The notes: generated by a model not told the origin, from the sequence alone. Counted from the stretch's first letter, positions 16,771 through 27,232 are shown. The stretch: DNA of 64,000 nt from Bdellovibrio bacteriovorus (GCF_001592735.1 NZ_LUKE01000001.1:62001-126000); one strand, 5' to 3'. Program-made: numbers and translations.

Positions 16771-19155
16771 TCAGTTTTTCCCCGAATACTGACCGACAAA
16801 TTTAATAAGCTGATCAAAATCAATGGGCTTAGTCAGGTAATCATCACAACCCACATTCAAACATTCTAATCGCACTTCATTCATCGCATGCGCACTTAAA
16901 GCGATAATCGGTTTTTCAAATCCGCGTTCACGCAATTTTTGGGTGGCCGTATAACCATCCATCACCGGCATCTGTAAGTCCATTAAGACAAGGTCGTAAT
17001 TTCCCTGAAGAGCTTTTTCTATCCCCAACATGCCGTCACTAGCAAGATCGACGGTCGCATTTTGTTCAGTCAAAACTTTAGAAATAAGCTCTTGGTTATC
17101 CGGAGTGTCTTCGACCAACAAAACTCTCACTCCCGAGATATCTGTTGCCATCCCAGATTCATTTTTACGCGCACTTTCTTCAGCCGTGTTGCGACTTAAA
17201 GTTCCTGACGTCAGCGTGATTAAAAACGAACTGCCCTTGCCCTTCACAGATTTTTCTAAAACGACGTCGCCGTTTAAAGCGCGCGCCAGTTTTCTTGATA
17301 ATGCAAGGCCCAAGCCCGTACCGCCAAATTTGCGTGTCACGGAATTATCGGCCTGACAAAAGACTTGAAATAGTTTTTTCTGATCCTCAAGTGCGATACC
17401 TTCGCCGGTGTCTTCCACTCTAATGCCTACAGCCGCTCGTCCGGATTCATTTTTTTCGGCCAAAAGCGTGACCTTGACATCACCTTCAATGGTGAACTTC
17501 ACGGCGTTGCCGATGATGTTCGTCAGGATTTGTCGCAACCTTAAGGGATCAGTCACGATCTTGGCAGGAACATTGTCTTTCACCGTCAAAGAAAGCTTAA
17601 TTCCTTTTTCTTTGGCATTCAGACTTAAAAGTGACATGACTTCTTCGGTGACGGCTCTTGGGTCAGTTTCTAAGTTTTCAACTGTAAACTGCCCGGACTC
17701 CACTTTAGAAATATCTAAGATGTCATTAATGATATGAGACAGCTGATGCCCGTTGCGAGTGATGACGTTGGCATACGACAAGCGCTCTTCATCGGAAATG
17801 GTTTCATCCTTGAGTAAATCGGCAAACCCAATCATTGCGCCCAACGGCGTTCTTATTTCATGGGACATATTAGCTAAGAAGGAGGACTTCAGCTCATTGG
17901 CTTTTTCGGCGGCCTCTTTAGCTTGGCGCAAGTCCTCTTCATAGGCGCGCTGCTGACTGACGTCTAAGGTGATCCCGTCAAAACGAATCGCTTCACCGGC
18001 GTCGTTATAATCCGTCCAACCGATGGCGCGAATATATTTAATGTCGTTAGGATTTTCAGGATTCACCGTGCGGTAAACCACATCATACGGCGTTTTATTT
18101 TGGATCGAGGTTTCAATAGCCAAACGCGCGGGCTCACGATCTTCGGGGTGAATGATTTCATAAAAGGTCTCAATCGTAACGTAGGCATCTGGCGGTAAAA
18201 AGAAATGTCCTTTAACTTCTTTATTCCAGATCAGATCTGAAAACGGCAGATTGCAATACCAAACACCAAGGTCGGTGGCTTCGGCTGACCGAGAAAAGCG
18301 AGTTTCTAGCGCAGCTAAATTAATTTCGGCATTTTTTCTGGCCGTAACATCCCAAATCAAGCCGGAAAGCTGATAAGGCTGTCCACGAAAATCATACCGT
18401 GCGCGGCCCCGGGCATTGATCCAACGGATCTCACCGTCGGGACGAATGATCTGATATTCATCATTATACAAAGATCCCGAAGCAATGGCGTCTGCTAAAA
18501 CTTCGCGCGCCTGTTCCCGAAAATCGGGATGAATAAATTCATCAATCGCGGCATCAGACGTGTCATAGGTTTTTGCAAAGCCAAAGATACTACGAGCCTC
18601 TTCGCTTAAAACCACATGACCTGAAGGTAAAGCCACCGTCCACATCCCCATGTTGGCACTGGATAAGGCAAACTTTAGTTTTTCTTCACTCTGTTCAACG
18701 GCGCGATGGGTGGACATCAAGTCATCTTGCCAATGAAGTTGAATGTCTTTAGCCACCTGCAAATCGAGATAATATTTAAGCTTCGTTACCAAAATACGCG
18801 GAGAGATCTTGGCACATACGATATCCGTCGCCCCCGATTCATAGGCGATAACTTCATGATCTTGATCCATAGGTTTTTGGGTGACCAGAATCAAAGGGAC
18901 TAATCCGCTTAAAGATCTTAGTTGTTTAAGAGTTTTAAAATCATTTTCTTCTAGCACCTGATAACACAATAAAATGGCGGCAAAGTCCGACGTCGCCAAT
19001 CGTTTAAAAACATCCGTCGCAGATTCGGCATAAGAGATATTAAATCCGGAATGACTGAACTCCGGTTGGGCGCAAATTTTTTTGCCCAGCTCTCCGACGG
19101 CAAGAACTTGCGGCGAGATTTTTTTCAGATGAGGGGTGACATACGTAAAATCCAA
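16771..19155 (-). CDS. Hybrid sensor histidine kinase (REC-like, PAS, PAS, HK, REC)
   Basis: A 794-aa cytoplasmic protein. Order: an N-terminal receiver-like domain (about 10-130) that lacks a convincing phospho-acceptor Asp, two PAS domains (about 160-275 and 285-400; HPDFREQA and HPEDREPA with a DG/NxWTDYND end), HisKA (MSHEIRTPLG), HATPase (GTGLGLALSRKL) and a C-terminal receiver (VLLVEDTPDN, LVLMDLQMPVMDG). No transmembrane segment. The start is a TTG: no ATG precedes an in-frame stop 54 bp upstream. Input signal unknown. Confidence 0.85.
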   Translation of the reverse strand: MDFTYVTPHLKKISPQVLAVGELGKKICAQPEFSHSGFNISYAESATDVFKRLATSDFAAILLCYQVLEENDFKTLKQLRSLSGLVPLILVTQKPMDQDHEVIAYESGATDIVCAKISPRILVTKLKYYLDLQVAKDIQLHWQDDLMSTHRAVEQSEEKLKFALSSANMGMWTVALPSGHVVLSEEARSIFGFAKTYDTSDAAIDEFIHPDFREQAREVLADAIASGSLYNDEYQIIRPDGEIRWINARGRARYDFRGQPYQLSGLIWDVTARKNAEINLAALETRFSRSAEATDLGVWYCNLPFSDLIWNKEVKGHFFLPPDAYVTIETFYEIIHPEDREPARLAIETSIQNKTPYDVVYRTVNPENPNDIKYIRAIGWTDYNDAGEAIRFDGITLDVSQQRAYEEDLRQAKEAAEKANELKSSFLANMSHEIRTPLGAMIGFADLLKDETISDEERLSYANVITRNGHQLSHIINDILDISKVESGQFTVENLETDPRAVTEEVMSLLSLNAKEKGIKLSLTVKDNVPAKIVTDPLRLRQILTNIIGNAVKFTIEGDVKVTLLAEKNESGRAAVGIRVEDTGEGIALEDQKKLFQVFCQADNSVTRKFGGTGLGLALSRKLARALNGDVVLEKSVKGKGSSFLITLTSGTLSRNTAEESARKNESGMATDISGVRVLLVEDTPDNQELISKVLTEQNATVDLASDGMLGIEKALQGNYDLVLMDLQMPVMDGYTATQKLRERGFEKPIIALSAHAMNEVRLECLNVGCDDYLTKPIDFDQLIKFVGQYSGKN

Positions 19156-19342
19156 AAAATAGCTTTCACCGGTGCGAGGTTTAAAATATTTAAGCTGCCA
19201 CGGATATTAGCCATAAGCTTCAATTTACTGCATTAAAAAAACTCCACGTTCTGCAAAATCTTGTTTAATCTGTCGCCAGACAACTCGCCGCACAAACTAA
19301 GGGAGCCTATCGCCACGTGTTGGGCCAAAAGGTCCTGGAATT

Positions 19343-19364
19343 CTCGCCTAAGAGCGAGTTTTTT
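19343..19364 (+). terminator. Weak orphan terminator-like hairpin
   Basis: CTCGC and GCGAG form a 5-bp stem with a 6-nt loop, followed by TTTTTT. No protein gene ends upstream on this strand. It lies in the 320-bp gap between the two histidine kinases (19156-19475), where nothing else is seen. It could end a small RNA or be chance. Confidence 0.3.
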
Positions 19365-19475
19365 CCTCTAAATCTGGTTTAATCCAGCCTAATAATCCAG
19401 CCTCGAAAACTCGCGTCAAAAACCGATAAAAAGATGAGCATCATAAGAATGAAAAATGGGCGAGGGAATGCATCA

Positions 19476-21872
19476 ATGAATTCTGAAAAAAAGGGAAGCA
19501 TTGCGGGTAAATCGGATCGACGTTTGGTGGTGGGCCTTATTTCCGCTATTTTCGGTTTGATCTTTATTGGTTTCTTCGTACAAAAAGGACTTCAAGATAT
19601 TCGCACGGTCAGTGACTCTCGAACTGAAGCTCGCGAAAACTCCTTTAAGTTAAAAACTCTTTTTAATCTTTTAGTTCAAGCCGAATCCGGCCAACGGGGC
19701 TATTTGCTTACCGGCGAAAGAAAGTATCTTGAACCCTATTATGACTCGTTAAAAAGGGTTCCCGCGGCACTGGAAGAATTGACCGTGCACCTTGAAAAAC
19801 AGGACATGCAAACCGCACGCTTCACCGAAGCCAAAGACCTTGTTCACAAAAAATGGGCGGAACTTGCAAAAACTATTGAACTTAAGCATGCCGGTAAAGC
19901 GAGCGCGGCTTTGCATTTGGTGGAAACGGGTGAAGGTAAAGCCTTAGCCGATAAGATCCTAACCATCTTTCAAACGATGGAACAAGAACAGCAAAGACAA
20001 ATTGAAGCTTATACCAATAAAATCAACTTCATTATTGAGCGCGCCAAGTATGTAGTTTTAGGCGGAAGTGCCTTTGCCATTTTGTTGGTGATCATCTTTT
20101 CTTGGATATTAGACAGCAATCAAAGACAACGTGCGGTCACGAACCTGGCCTTAGAAAAACGTCGAGAGATGTCGCAAAAAATGATCGAGATGCAAAATAA
20201 AATTGCGACGGCTCCGCTTAACTCTGATTCTTTAATGAACCTAGTTGCCGAGCTTTCTTTAGATCTTACTCAGGCCGACGGTTCTTTAATCGAAATTCAT
20301 GAAGGTGATCATCTCATTTATCGCCATGTCGCCGGAGCTGCGACGGGATTTCTGGGGATGAAAGTAAATCGCCTCAACAGCTTTTCAGGCTTATGCTTAG
20401 AAATGGGCGCGACGCTAGTTTGTCATGATTCCGAAATCGACAATCGCGTGGACCGTGAGGCGTGCCGTCGCGTGAACTTAAGATCCATGATTGTATCTCC
20501 TTTACAATACCAGGGTCAAAACATCGGCGTGTTGAAAAATTATTCTGCTAAGGCTCATTATTTTGACGAAGACACCGCAAATTCAATTTCGGTGATCACC
20601 GCATTATTGTCTTCAGCCCTAGGGCAAGCCCGCGAATTCGAAGAAAAGAATGCGGCCATCCGCGACCTGCAAAAAACTAAGAGCGAACTGACGGTATCCA
20701 GAGACGTGGCGCAATCCGCAACCGAAGCTAAATCAAGATTCCTAGCCAGCATGAGCCACGAAATCCGCACCCCTTTAAACGGTATCTTAGGAATGAGTGG
20801 GATCTTGCTGGATGGACAGCTTTCAGCCGAACAACGCGACTATGCCAATACCATCAAAGTTTCCGGTGAATCGTTATTACGTCTGGTGAACGACGTGCTT
20901 GATTTTTCTAAAATCGAAGCCGGAAAATTGGAATTTGAAAACGTTGATTTTGGCCTGGTCAGTACTCTGCAAGATGTGATGAAGTCTTTTGGTTTTGCCG
21001 CTCGCCAAAAAAATTTGAAAATAAATTTAAATATTGATTCAGGCGTGCCCCACCTCATTAATGGCGACCCCGGGCGCATTCGGCAGATCGTGATGAATCT
21101 TATCGGGAATGCGATTAAATTCACCCCGGAAGGAGAGATTTCCCTGAATGTGAAATCCCAGGACTTACCGCGTGACAAGGTTCAATTGCGCTTTGATGTG
21201 CGTGACACCGGTATCGGGATTTCTCAAGAAGCAATCGGAAGTCTTTTCCAAGAATTCGTGCAAGCAGATACCTCGACGACAAGACGCTATGGAGGCTCAG
21301 GTTTAGGTCTATCAATTTGTAAGGGGTTGGTTGAAAAGATGTCCGGCTCTATTGGTGTAGAATCCGAGGAAGGCAAAGGCTCTAATTTTTGGTTTACGAT
21401 TGTGGTGCCAAAGGGATTGAATGCTCAGACCTCTTCCACGGAAGCCGCCCCGGTCCCAAATACGCCGACAAAAGCTTGGCGCATTTTGGTGGCTGAAGAC
21501 AATCAGGTGAATCAATTAGTCATCAGTAAAATCTTAGAAAAGATGGGTTACCGCGCTGACGTCGTCGCTAACGGCAAAGAGGCCATCGAAGCCTTACAAA
21601 ATCGTCCCTATGATTTGGTTTTAATGGATTGCAATATGCCCGAAATGGATGGCTTTGATGCGACACATTTTATTCGCACCAATAAGTCTATCCCGAATAA
21701 CCAGATCCCTATTATCGCCATGACCGCCAATGCAATGCCGGCCGATCGCCAGCGCGCCCTTGATTCCGGGATGAGCGATTATCTTTCAAAGCCCTTAGAT
21801 CTTAAAAAAGTGGGCGCCGTTCTTACTAAATGGTTTGAACGAATTGAAGCCGACGCGAGCCGATCGGCTTAA
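19476..21872 (+). CDS. Hybrid histidine kinase with CHASE3-like and GAF domains
   Basis: About 798 aa. The ATG at 19476 is preferred (CGAGGGA 8 bp upstream) over ATGs at 19434 and 19449. Order: TM helix (LISAIFGLIFIGFFV), CHASE3-like helical sensor (AESGQRGYLLTGERKYL), second TM, a GAF domain (SLDLTQADGSL...HDSEIDNRVD), HisKA (MSHEIRTPLNG), HATPase (GGSGLGLSICKG) and a receiver (VAEDNQVNQ, DLVLMDCNMPEMDG). The GAF and receiver are intact by eye. It overlaps a convergent gene by 4 bp. Confidence 0.9.
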   Translation: MNSEKKGSIAGKSDRRLVVGLISAIFGLIFIGFFVQKGLQDIRTVSDSRTEARENSFKLKTLFNLLVQAESGQRGYLLTGERKYLEPYYDSLKRVPAALEELTVHLEKQDMQTARFTEAKDLVHKKWAELAKTIELKHAGKASAALHLVETGEGKALADKILTIFQTMEQEQQRQIEAYTNKINFIIERAKYVVLGGSAFAILLVIIFSWILDSNQRQRAVTNLALEKRREMSQKMIEMQNKIATAPLNSDSLMNLVAELSLDLTQADGSLIEIHEGDHLIYRHVAGAATGFLGMKVNRLNSFSGLCLEMGATLVCHDSEIDNRVDREACRRVNLRSMIVSPLQYQGQNIGVLKNYSAKAHYFDEDTANSISVITALLSSALGQAREFEEKNAAIRDLQKTKSELTVSRDVAQSATEAKSRFLASMSHEIRTPLNGILGMSGILLDGQLSAEQRDYANTIKVSGESLLRLVNDVLDFSKIEAGKLEFENVDFGLVSTLQDVMKSFGFAARQKNLKINLNIDSGVPHLINGDPGRIRQIVMNLIGNAIKFTPEGEISLNVKSQDLPRDKVQLRFDVRDTGIGISQEAIGSLFQEFVQADTSTTRRYGGSGLGLSICKGLVEKMSGSIGVESEEGKGSNFWFTIVVPKGLNAQTSSTEAAPVPNTPTKAWRILVAEDNQVNQLVISKILEKMGYRADVVANGKEAIEALQNRPYDLVLMDCNMPEMDGFDATHFIRTNKSIPNNQIPIIAMTANAMPADRQRALDSGMSDYLSKPLDLKKVGAVLTKWFERIEADASRSA

Positions 21873-22333
21873 GGCGCGTCAGATTTTCCTTCGGTGTCTG
21901 CATCAGCGTCTTCGGAAGCCGCGTGAGGTGCGTCGTCGTCCGCTTCGTCATCGGGCGGAAGTTCAACCTTAGGGGTTTTCTTCTTTTCTTCCTCCAGGGA
22001 CGAAGGCGTTTTTGCTAAGACCGAATTGCAGGAAGCTTTAGCTCTAAAGAAATGCTTCCACATTTCTCCTTCGATTTTTCCTTTTAATTCAGGATCTTGA
22101 AGTTCAGAGCCCATGTATGAAGAGTATTTATTGAACTCTTTAATGCGTTTAAGTCTTGGAATTTTACGTTCCCCGTCGCATTCGCCTTGAGAGGCTTTGC
22201 CGCCTTCAGCAATAAAACTAAATGCTTTCGGTGGAGATCTTTTTCGGGCGTGGGCGAACGAACCTGGATTTAAAACAGGTTGAAGAAGTAAGACACACGC
22301 AACAGCAATAATTTTTTTAAATGTAGAATTCAT
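21869..22333 (-). CDS. Small secreted protein with acidic tail
   Basis: A 154-aa product with a signal peptide (VACVLLLQPVLNPGSFAHA) and a strongly acidic C-terminus (DDEADDDAPHAASEDADADTEG). The middle contains Cys residues near CDGERK and CNSVL. No known family. A low-complexity acidic tail may bind cations or a partner. Convergent 4-bp overlap with the hybrid kinase. Confidence 0.55.
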   Translation of the reverse strand: MNSTFKKIIAVACVLLLQPVLNPGSFAHARKRSPPKAFSFIAEGGKASQGECDGERKIPRLKRIKEFNKYSSYMGSELQDPELKGKIEGEMWKHFFRAKASCNSVLAKTPSSLEEEKKKTPKVELPPDDEADDDAPHAASEDADADTEGKSDAP

Positions 22334-22409
22334 AACAAAAATGCTAGCAGGAAAATACGAGCGAAGAAAACGAAAGCGTCACCTAGACTAACGCAATCCG
22401 TCGACAAGC

Positions 22410-23846
22410 TTAACTTGCCTCCTTAACCGCCAAGCCCTCCGCCGCGGCCTGATATTCTTCGATTTTGCCGTTTAAATAGTTCTGCGCTCGGTATTTATTG
22501 AAGTCCTGCACATCACTTTTAAACATGTGCACGTGCCTAACCCCTTGGTCTGCGAGCTTATCAATCTGCTTTTGATAGATTTTCCCGCCTCGCGGAGTGT
22601 ACAAAACGTATTTCTGATTGCGCTCTAAATAAACATACAGATTAAACTCAACGGATTCATCGGCTTTGATGTCCCCCAAAGAAATCGCTAGCATCATTTC
22701 GCTAGCGGATTCTTGAAAGTGAGCCTTGATATCGGCATGGGGAAAAAATGCCATGGCAACTTCTTCGCCGTTGTGAACGGATTTTCTTAAAAACTCGGCA
22801 CACTCCACGGCCCAATCTTCAAACGGCACCTGCTTGATTTTAATTTGCATGGTGTCTTTGCCGTTATCGACTTGCTCCCCATTATCCGAAAGGAATTTAA
22901 ATAATTTTTCGCGGACACGATCAATAAACTTTTCATCCATTTTTCTATCTTGAGCCATCGCCGCGACCAGATACCCCGAAAATCGGGTGGATTCAATCAC
23001 GATGCAGGCCACGTTGCTAGCCTGTTCGATAAATTGAACTTCCTCTGTGGTTTTGGCGCCTCTTACGACCGATTTCTCTAAGGCCTCTTTGGTTCCTTTT
23101 AAAATAATCGAATCGCGTTGATTTTTTGTTGTCGGTGAAAGCTCATCATCCGAAGGAAGGTATCCACCTTGCTTGAGCCCTTCATGGGGTGGACGATATC
23201 CGGGAGGTTTATTTTTACCTGCATTGGGATCTTGGGAGTTGTGATGAAGCGGCCCTTGAGTTTGACGGCCCCCCGCTTGAGGATTGTAATGTCCGACATG
23301 CGAAGGATCATAATAGGAACCACCGTTATCAACATCATCACCCATTAACTGCGCCAGCAGACTTTGCGCGCTGACGTTTTCACCTTTGATGCTGATGACT
23401 TTCTCTTCGCTCTCACCAAATTTACCGCGTTCCAAGTTTTGGCCAGCGGCAAGCTTGCGTGATTGATCTTTATAGAATTTATTGACGGTTCTTTCGACCG
23501 CAGGACCCGTCGCCGGCGGGTTTAACATATACTCGGCACGAGTTTCTGCTAAGGCTTTAATAGAAGCCGGAATCGTCTGTTCAGCAAACATAATCACGCA
23601 ACAGGGAAATGCTTGCGGTAACACCTTTGCAAGTTTGCGCACTTTTTTATTGGGATGATCGACACTGATCATGACAAAGGCCGGTTGATTTTGCACCATA
23701 TAGGCCAGAGCATCTTTGAGCGCAATGGTGGAAAAGAGTTTCCACTCGCGGTTTTTTAAAAAGTTCTCTACGCCCGTCAAGCCTTGCGCCTGAGACTTGA
23801 TGATTAATAAGGATTTATTTTCGCTGCCGCCCGAAGAGTCCACCAC
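22410..23846 (-). CDS. Pseudo-receiver protein with PilZ/DUF3391-like end
   Basis: A 478-aa protein starting at GTG with AAGGA just upstream. The N-terminus (10-115) folds like a receiver: LLIIKSQ, a central FVMISVDHPNKKVRKLAKV and a VIMFAEQ strand, but the phospho-Asp is replaced within ISVDHP. Next is a disordered Gly/Asn/Pro/His-rich linker (about 170-235), then a conserved C-terminal half ending in LYTPRGGKIYQKQIDKL, a fold sometimes seen in signalling proteins. No enzyme motif seen. It may be a scaffold for signalling; uncertain. Confidence 0.5.
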   Translation of the reverse strand: MVDSSGGSENKSLLIIKSQAQGLTGVENFLKNREWKLFSTIALKDALAYMVQNQPAFVMISVDHPNKKVRKLAKVLPQAFPCCVIMFAEQTIPASIKALAETRAEYMLNPPATGPAVERTVNKFYKDQSRKLAAGQNLERGKFGESEEKVISIKGENVSAQSLLAQLMGDDVDNGGSYYDPSHVGHYNPQAGGRQTQGPLHHNSQDPNAGKNKPPGYRPPHEGLKQGGYLPSDDELSPTTKNQRDSIILKGTKEALEKSVVRGAKTTEEVQFIEQASNVACIVIESTRFSGYLVAAMAQDRKMDEKFIDRVREKLFKFLSDNGEQVDNGKDTMQIKIKQVPFEDWAVECAEFLRKSVHNGEEVAMAFFPHADIKAHFQESASEMMLAISLGDIKADESVEFNLYVYLERNQKYVLYTPRGGKIYQKQIDKLADQGVRHVHMFKSDVQDFNKYRAQNYLNGKIEEYQAAAEGLAVKEAS

Positions 23847-24071
23847 AACGTCCTTAAGTTAAAAAGTCTTTACTAATAACAGAGAACTTATCGGGATTTG
23901 AGGCTGAATATTCAGCCTTGCGAAGAATATTTCCAATTATTAAAATTCTTGAATATTTTTTCTTGGGATGAAGGTCTGGGTTTTCAAGTTTCTCAACAAC
24001 TAGCTTTAATTTTGTTTATAGTTTTACAACTTCGGCATTAACTCCCTCATTTTAAGACCCGAAAAGATAGC

Positions 24072-26048
24072 ATGATAAACATTAAGTACTTTTCTATTTT
24101 GCCCGTCCTTTTACTATCATTAACTCCACCTGCCTTCGCCACGGACCCCTTTGCTGCCGTTGAGCACATTCAAATGCCAAATGGATTGCAAATCTTCTTA
24201 GCCCCCAGCAAAGAAGCCACCTTAACGTCGATACGCTTAGAGGTGGGTGTAGGTACGCAAGCCGAAGAGGGCGATCTTATTGGCGTATCTCATTTACTAG
24301 AACATGTTTTGTTTCGCGATAAAAATCTTGCCGATGAAATGAGTTACCTACAGCTTATTAAAGAAGCTGGCGGAAGTGCGAATGGTTCTACAAACTATCG
24401 AGAGACGGCTTACTTTGGCTCCATCCCCGCAGCCAAAGGCACTTGGCTTTTTGAAACTTTCAGCAAAATGATTTTGCAGCCTAACTTTGAAGATCGATAC
24501 GTTCAAAAAGAAAAGTCCACCATAGAGCTAGAACGGGGACGCCCCAGTCCAATTGAGGAAACTATTGGTTTTAGTCTGTGGTCACTACTGCGCCCCTCTT
24601 ACTTAGATAAAAAGGGCTTTTGGGAGTCTGAATTTAATTATCCCAGCAATAAAGACTATACCCTTTTGCAAGAACAGCTTTCCACGCGCAAGTTAACAGC
24701 TGAACAAGTCGAAAATCACTATCATGACTATTACTATGCAAAAAACATGAAGCTTTATATTGCCGGCAAATTTGACCGCGCGCAGATCATAAAAGAAATC
24801 GATAAAAATTGGCGCTATCTGCAGGCAACAGAAGGGAAAATCTTACCGCCCTTACCTACAGGTTCCCCGCGCAAGTCCCCTTACGTTCGCACATCTATTA
24901 GTCCTGAGCCCAACGTCTCCTTAGGATCTAAAATCTGGGGTGCAACGGCAGAAGAGACCGCCGTGCTTGAGTCCTTTTCAAGCTATCTTGCCCACCGGAT
25001 GATGAAAGAAATCCGCAACTCTAAAGGTCAAACTTACACCGCGTATGATAGCAATAACATGCACCGCGGGGCGGGATATATTTCTGTAAGTTTTGTCACG
25101 CCGAAGGAGTTCTTTAAAGAGAATTTAAAGATCGCCCGCGATTATTTCGATGAAGGGCGTAACGGCAAAGTCTCTGAAGCGCACGTGAAAGAAGCGCTAA
25201 ACCTGGCAGTTTCTGAATACAATCTGCGCGGCAAAGAGGCTGAGGATATGTTAAAAACAGCTAAAGCCTATGCCGATCAACTGACTGATTTTGGAAGCTT
25301 TCAATCACCTTATGCGGCTCTTCTCACGATGACTCCAGAAAAATACAATCAGATATTAACAAAGCATCTCGTCCCCGAAATGAAGTACGAGTCGCTGACA
25401 GAACCGCCATTGTTTTTCCATTATGATCAGTATCTCTTATATGCTCTTTCGCTCGTATTTATTTTTATGGGTTTCCGGGCTTTGCTAACACAACAATTCC
25501 AACACGACAAAATTCGATGGGTGCGTAAGGTCGCTTACCCCTCCATTAAGATCGCAGAAGGAATTGCATTTGCTATCGCGATTGTCATGTATTTGCATGT
25601 TCAATACTTAGTGGATCTGGCCTTTGAAAAAGATTTTATGCAAAAGCATATTTTCACCAGTCAGTACCTTTACATTGTGGTTTCAGTGTTTGCGCTACTG
25701 GCCGTCGCTCAAGGGGTGTATTCATTGATGCCCCGTAAGCTCATGGTTCACGATCAAGCTTTGTGGATTAAAAGTGTGACTTATTACTCTCAACAAATTC
25801 CTTTAAGCGAAATTTCTAAGGTCGAAGACGTACGTTTAATCACTTCACCATCACTCAAATTATTTTGGGCCATCAAGTATCGCTTTTATAACTTCTCTCC
25901 GAAATTTTGGAAGAAGGGACTGGCGATCACCTTAAAAAATGGCAAGGCCTACTACTTTAGCATGAATGATGCGGGCAAGGCGGCGGCAGAGCTTAAAGGC
26001 CTTATGCAACCACAACCGTCCCTGGACCGGTTGCAAAAAGCTTCCTAA
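24072..26048 (+). CDS. M16 peptidase with C-terminal membrane region
   Basis: A 658-aa protein with signal peptide (residues 1-23). The M16 zinc motif HxxEH is HLLEH (74-78) and a candidate third ligand is Glu152 or Glu154. A second M16-like lobe covers about 200-450. After this come three hydrophobic segments (about 455-475, 495-520, 530-550) and a soluble tail with DUF-like PH-type sequence. Unlike usual periplasmic M16 pairs it has one module, anchored to the membrane. It may process small membrane-delivered peptides. It overlaps nhaA by 4 bp, convergently. Confidence 0.75.
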   Translation: MINIKYFSILPVLLLSLTPPAFATDPFAAVEHIQMPNGLQIFLAPSKEATLTSIRLEVGVGTQAEEGDLIGVSHLLEHVLFRDKNLADEMSYLQLIKEAGGSANGSTNYRETAYFGSIPAAKGTWLFETFSKMILQPNFEDRYVQKEKSTIELERGRPSPIEETIGFSLWSLLRPSYLDKKGFWESEFNYPSNKDYTLLQEQLSTRKLTAEQVENHYHDYYYAKNMKLYIAGKFDRAQIIKEIDKNWRYLQATEGKILPPLPTGSPRKSPYVRTSISPEPNVSLGSKIWGATAEETAVLESFSSYLAHRMMKEIRNSKGQTYTAYDSNNMHRGAGYISVSFVTPKEFFKENLKIARDYFDEGRNGKVSEAHVKEALNLAVSEYNLRGKEAEDMLKTAKAYADQLTDFGSFQSPYAALLTMTPEKYNQILTKHLVPEMKYESLTEPPLFFHYDQYLLYALSLVFIFMGFRALLTQQFQHDKIRWVRKVAYPSIKIAEGIAFAIAIVMYLHVQYLVDLAFEKDFMQKHIFTSQYLYIVVSVFALLAVAQGVYSLMPRKLMVHDQALWIKSVTYYSQQIPLSEISKVEDVRLITSPSLKLFWAIKYRFYNFSPKFWKKGLAITLKNGKAYYFSMNDAGKAAAELKGLMQPQPSLDRLQKAS

Positions 26049-27229
26049 GGCTTGATTTGATCTCGTGGCAACGCAAAAAATAGAATCACACTTCCGATGA
26101 GGGCTGCCACCAAAGAGCCAAAAACAATGCCTGTTTTTGAATACACCTCAATACTCTCAGGCAATGCCAGGGCCGAGATAAATAAGGCCATGGTAAATCC
26201 CACGCCGCCCAAAAATCCAAGTCCCAACATTTGCGACCAATTCACGCCCTGCGGCAATGAGGCCCATTTCGTCTGCACGAAAATTCTTGAAAAAAGAACG
26301 ATGCCCAAAGGCTTCCCGACGACCAGTCCCAACAATACTCCTAAGTGAACTGGATGCCTCACCATTTCCGACATGGAAAAACCCGAAAGGGAAATTCCCG
26401 CGTTGGCAAAGGCAAATACCGGCATGATGGCGTAACTCACCCACGGATGCAGCCAGTGCACCAGTTGATCCAGGGGTGAATAAGTCGCTTGATAGTCTTT
26501 AGAAATTTTAAACGTCAGCGGTGTGGCAAGCCCCAACAGCACCCCCGCGATGGTTGCATGAACGCCGGAATACAAAACACATCCCCAAGCGATGACTCCA
26601 AGGACGGCATAAAAGAAGTAATTTTTAACCCCACTTTTTTGCGCGCCAAAAACAAAAGCAAAAATAACCAGCGCGCCCAGTAAACCTGCAAAACGGATTT
26701 CATGAGTGTAGAATATGGCAATAACTAAAATAGCCCCCAGATCATCCACGATGGCCAGCGCTAATAAAAAAACTTTTAACGCCAAGGGCACTCTTTTGCC
26801 GAACAGACTTAAGATACCGATCGCAAACGCAATGTCTGTTGCCATCGGAATTCCCCAACCCGTAACGCCGCCCCCTTGCAGATTAAAGATTAAATATACC
26901 GCGGCCGGAATCAGCATTCCGCCCACAGCGGCGGCCATGGGTAAAGCCGCTTTTTTTAAAGAGCTCAACTCGCCCGCGACAAATTCTTTTTTTAGCTCCA
27001 TCCCGATCACAAAAAAGAATATCACCATCAAACCGTCATTGATCCAATGCTGCAGGCTAAGGCCCAAGATATCCATTTTTAAAAAATCAAAATACGTGCT
27101 TGCCAAAGAACTATTGGCGACCACCAAAGCCAATACCGCGGCCATCGCCAGGATAATTCCTGATGACGCTTCCATTTTTAAGAATGTCTCGATGGGTCTT
27201 CTCACAATTTTAATCACTGAACGGCGCAT
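26045..27229 (-). CDS. nhaA: Na+/H+ antiporter NhaA
   Basis: A 394-aa integral membrane protein with about 12 helices and NhaA signatures: FFFVIGMELKKEF, the GWGIPMATDIAFA segment carrying the key Asp residues, and LALAIVDDLGAILVIA with the catalytic Asp pair. It exports Na+ in exchange for H+ and controls cytoplasmic pH and sodium. It starts 3 bp after a 34-aa membrane peptide gene, so the two are likely co-translated. Confidence 0.95.
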   Translation of the reverse strand: MRRSVIKIVRRPIETFLKMEASSGIILAMAAVLALVVANSSLASTYFDFLKMDILGLSLQHWINDGLMVIFFFVIGMELKKEFVAGELSSLKKAALPMAAAVGGMLIPAAVYLIFNLQGGGVTGWGIPMATDIAFAIGILSLFGKRVPLALKVFLLALAIVDDLGAILVIAIFYTHEIRFAGLLGALVIFAFVFGAQKSGVKNYFFYAVLGVIAWGCVLYSGVHATIAGVLLGLATPLTFKISKDYQATYSPLDQLVHWLHPWVSYAIMPVFAFANAGISLSGFSMSEMVRHPVHLGVLLGLVVGKPLGIVLFSRIFVQTKWASLPQGVNWSQMLGLGFLGGVGFTMALFISALALPESIEVYSKTGIVFGSLVAALIGSVILFFALPRDQIKP

Positions 27230-27232
27230 AAG

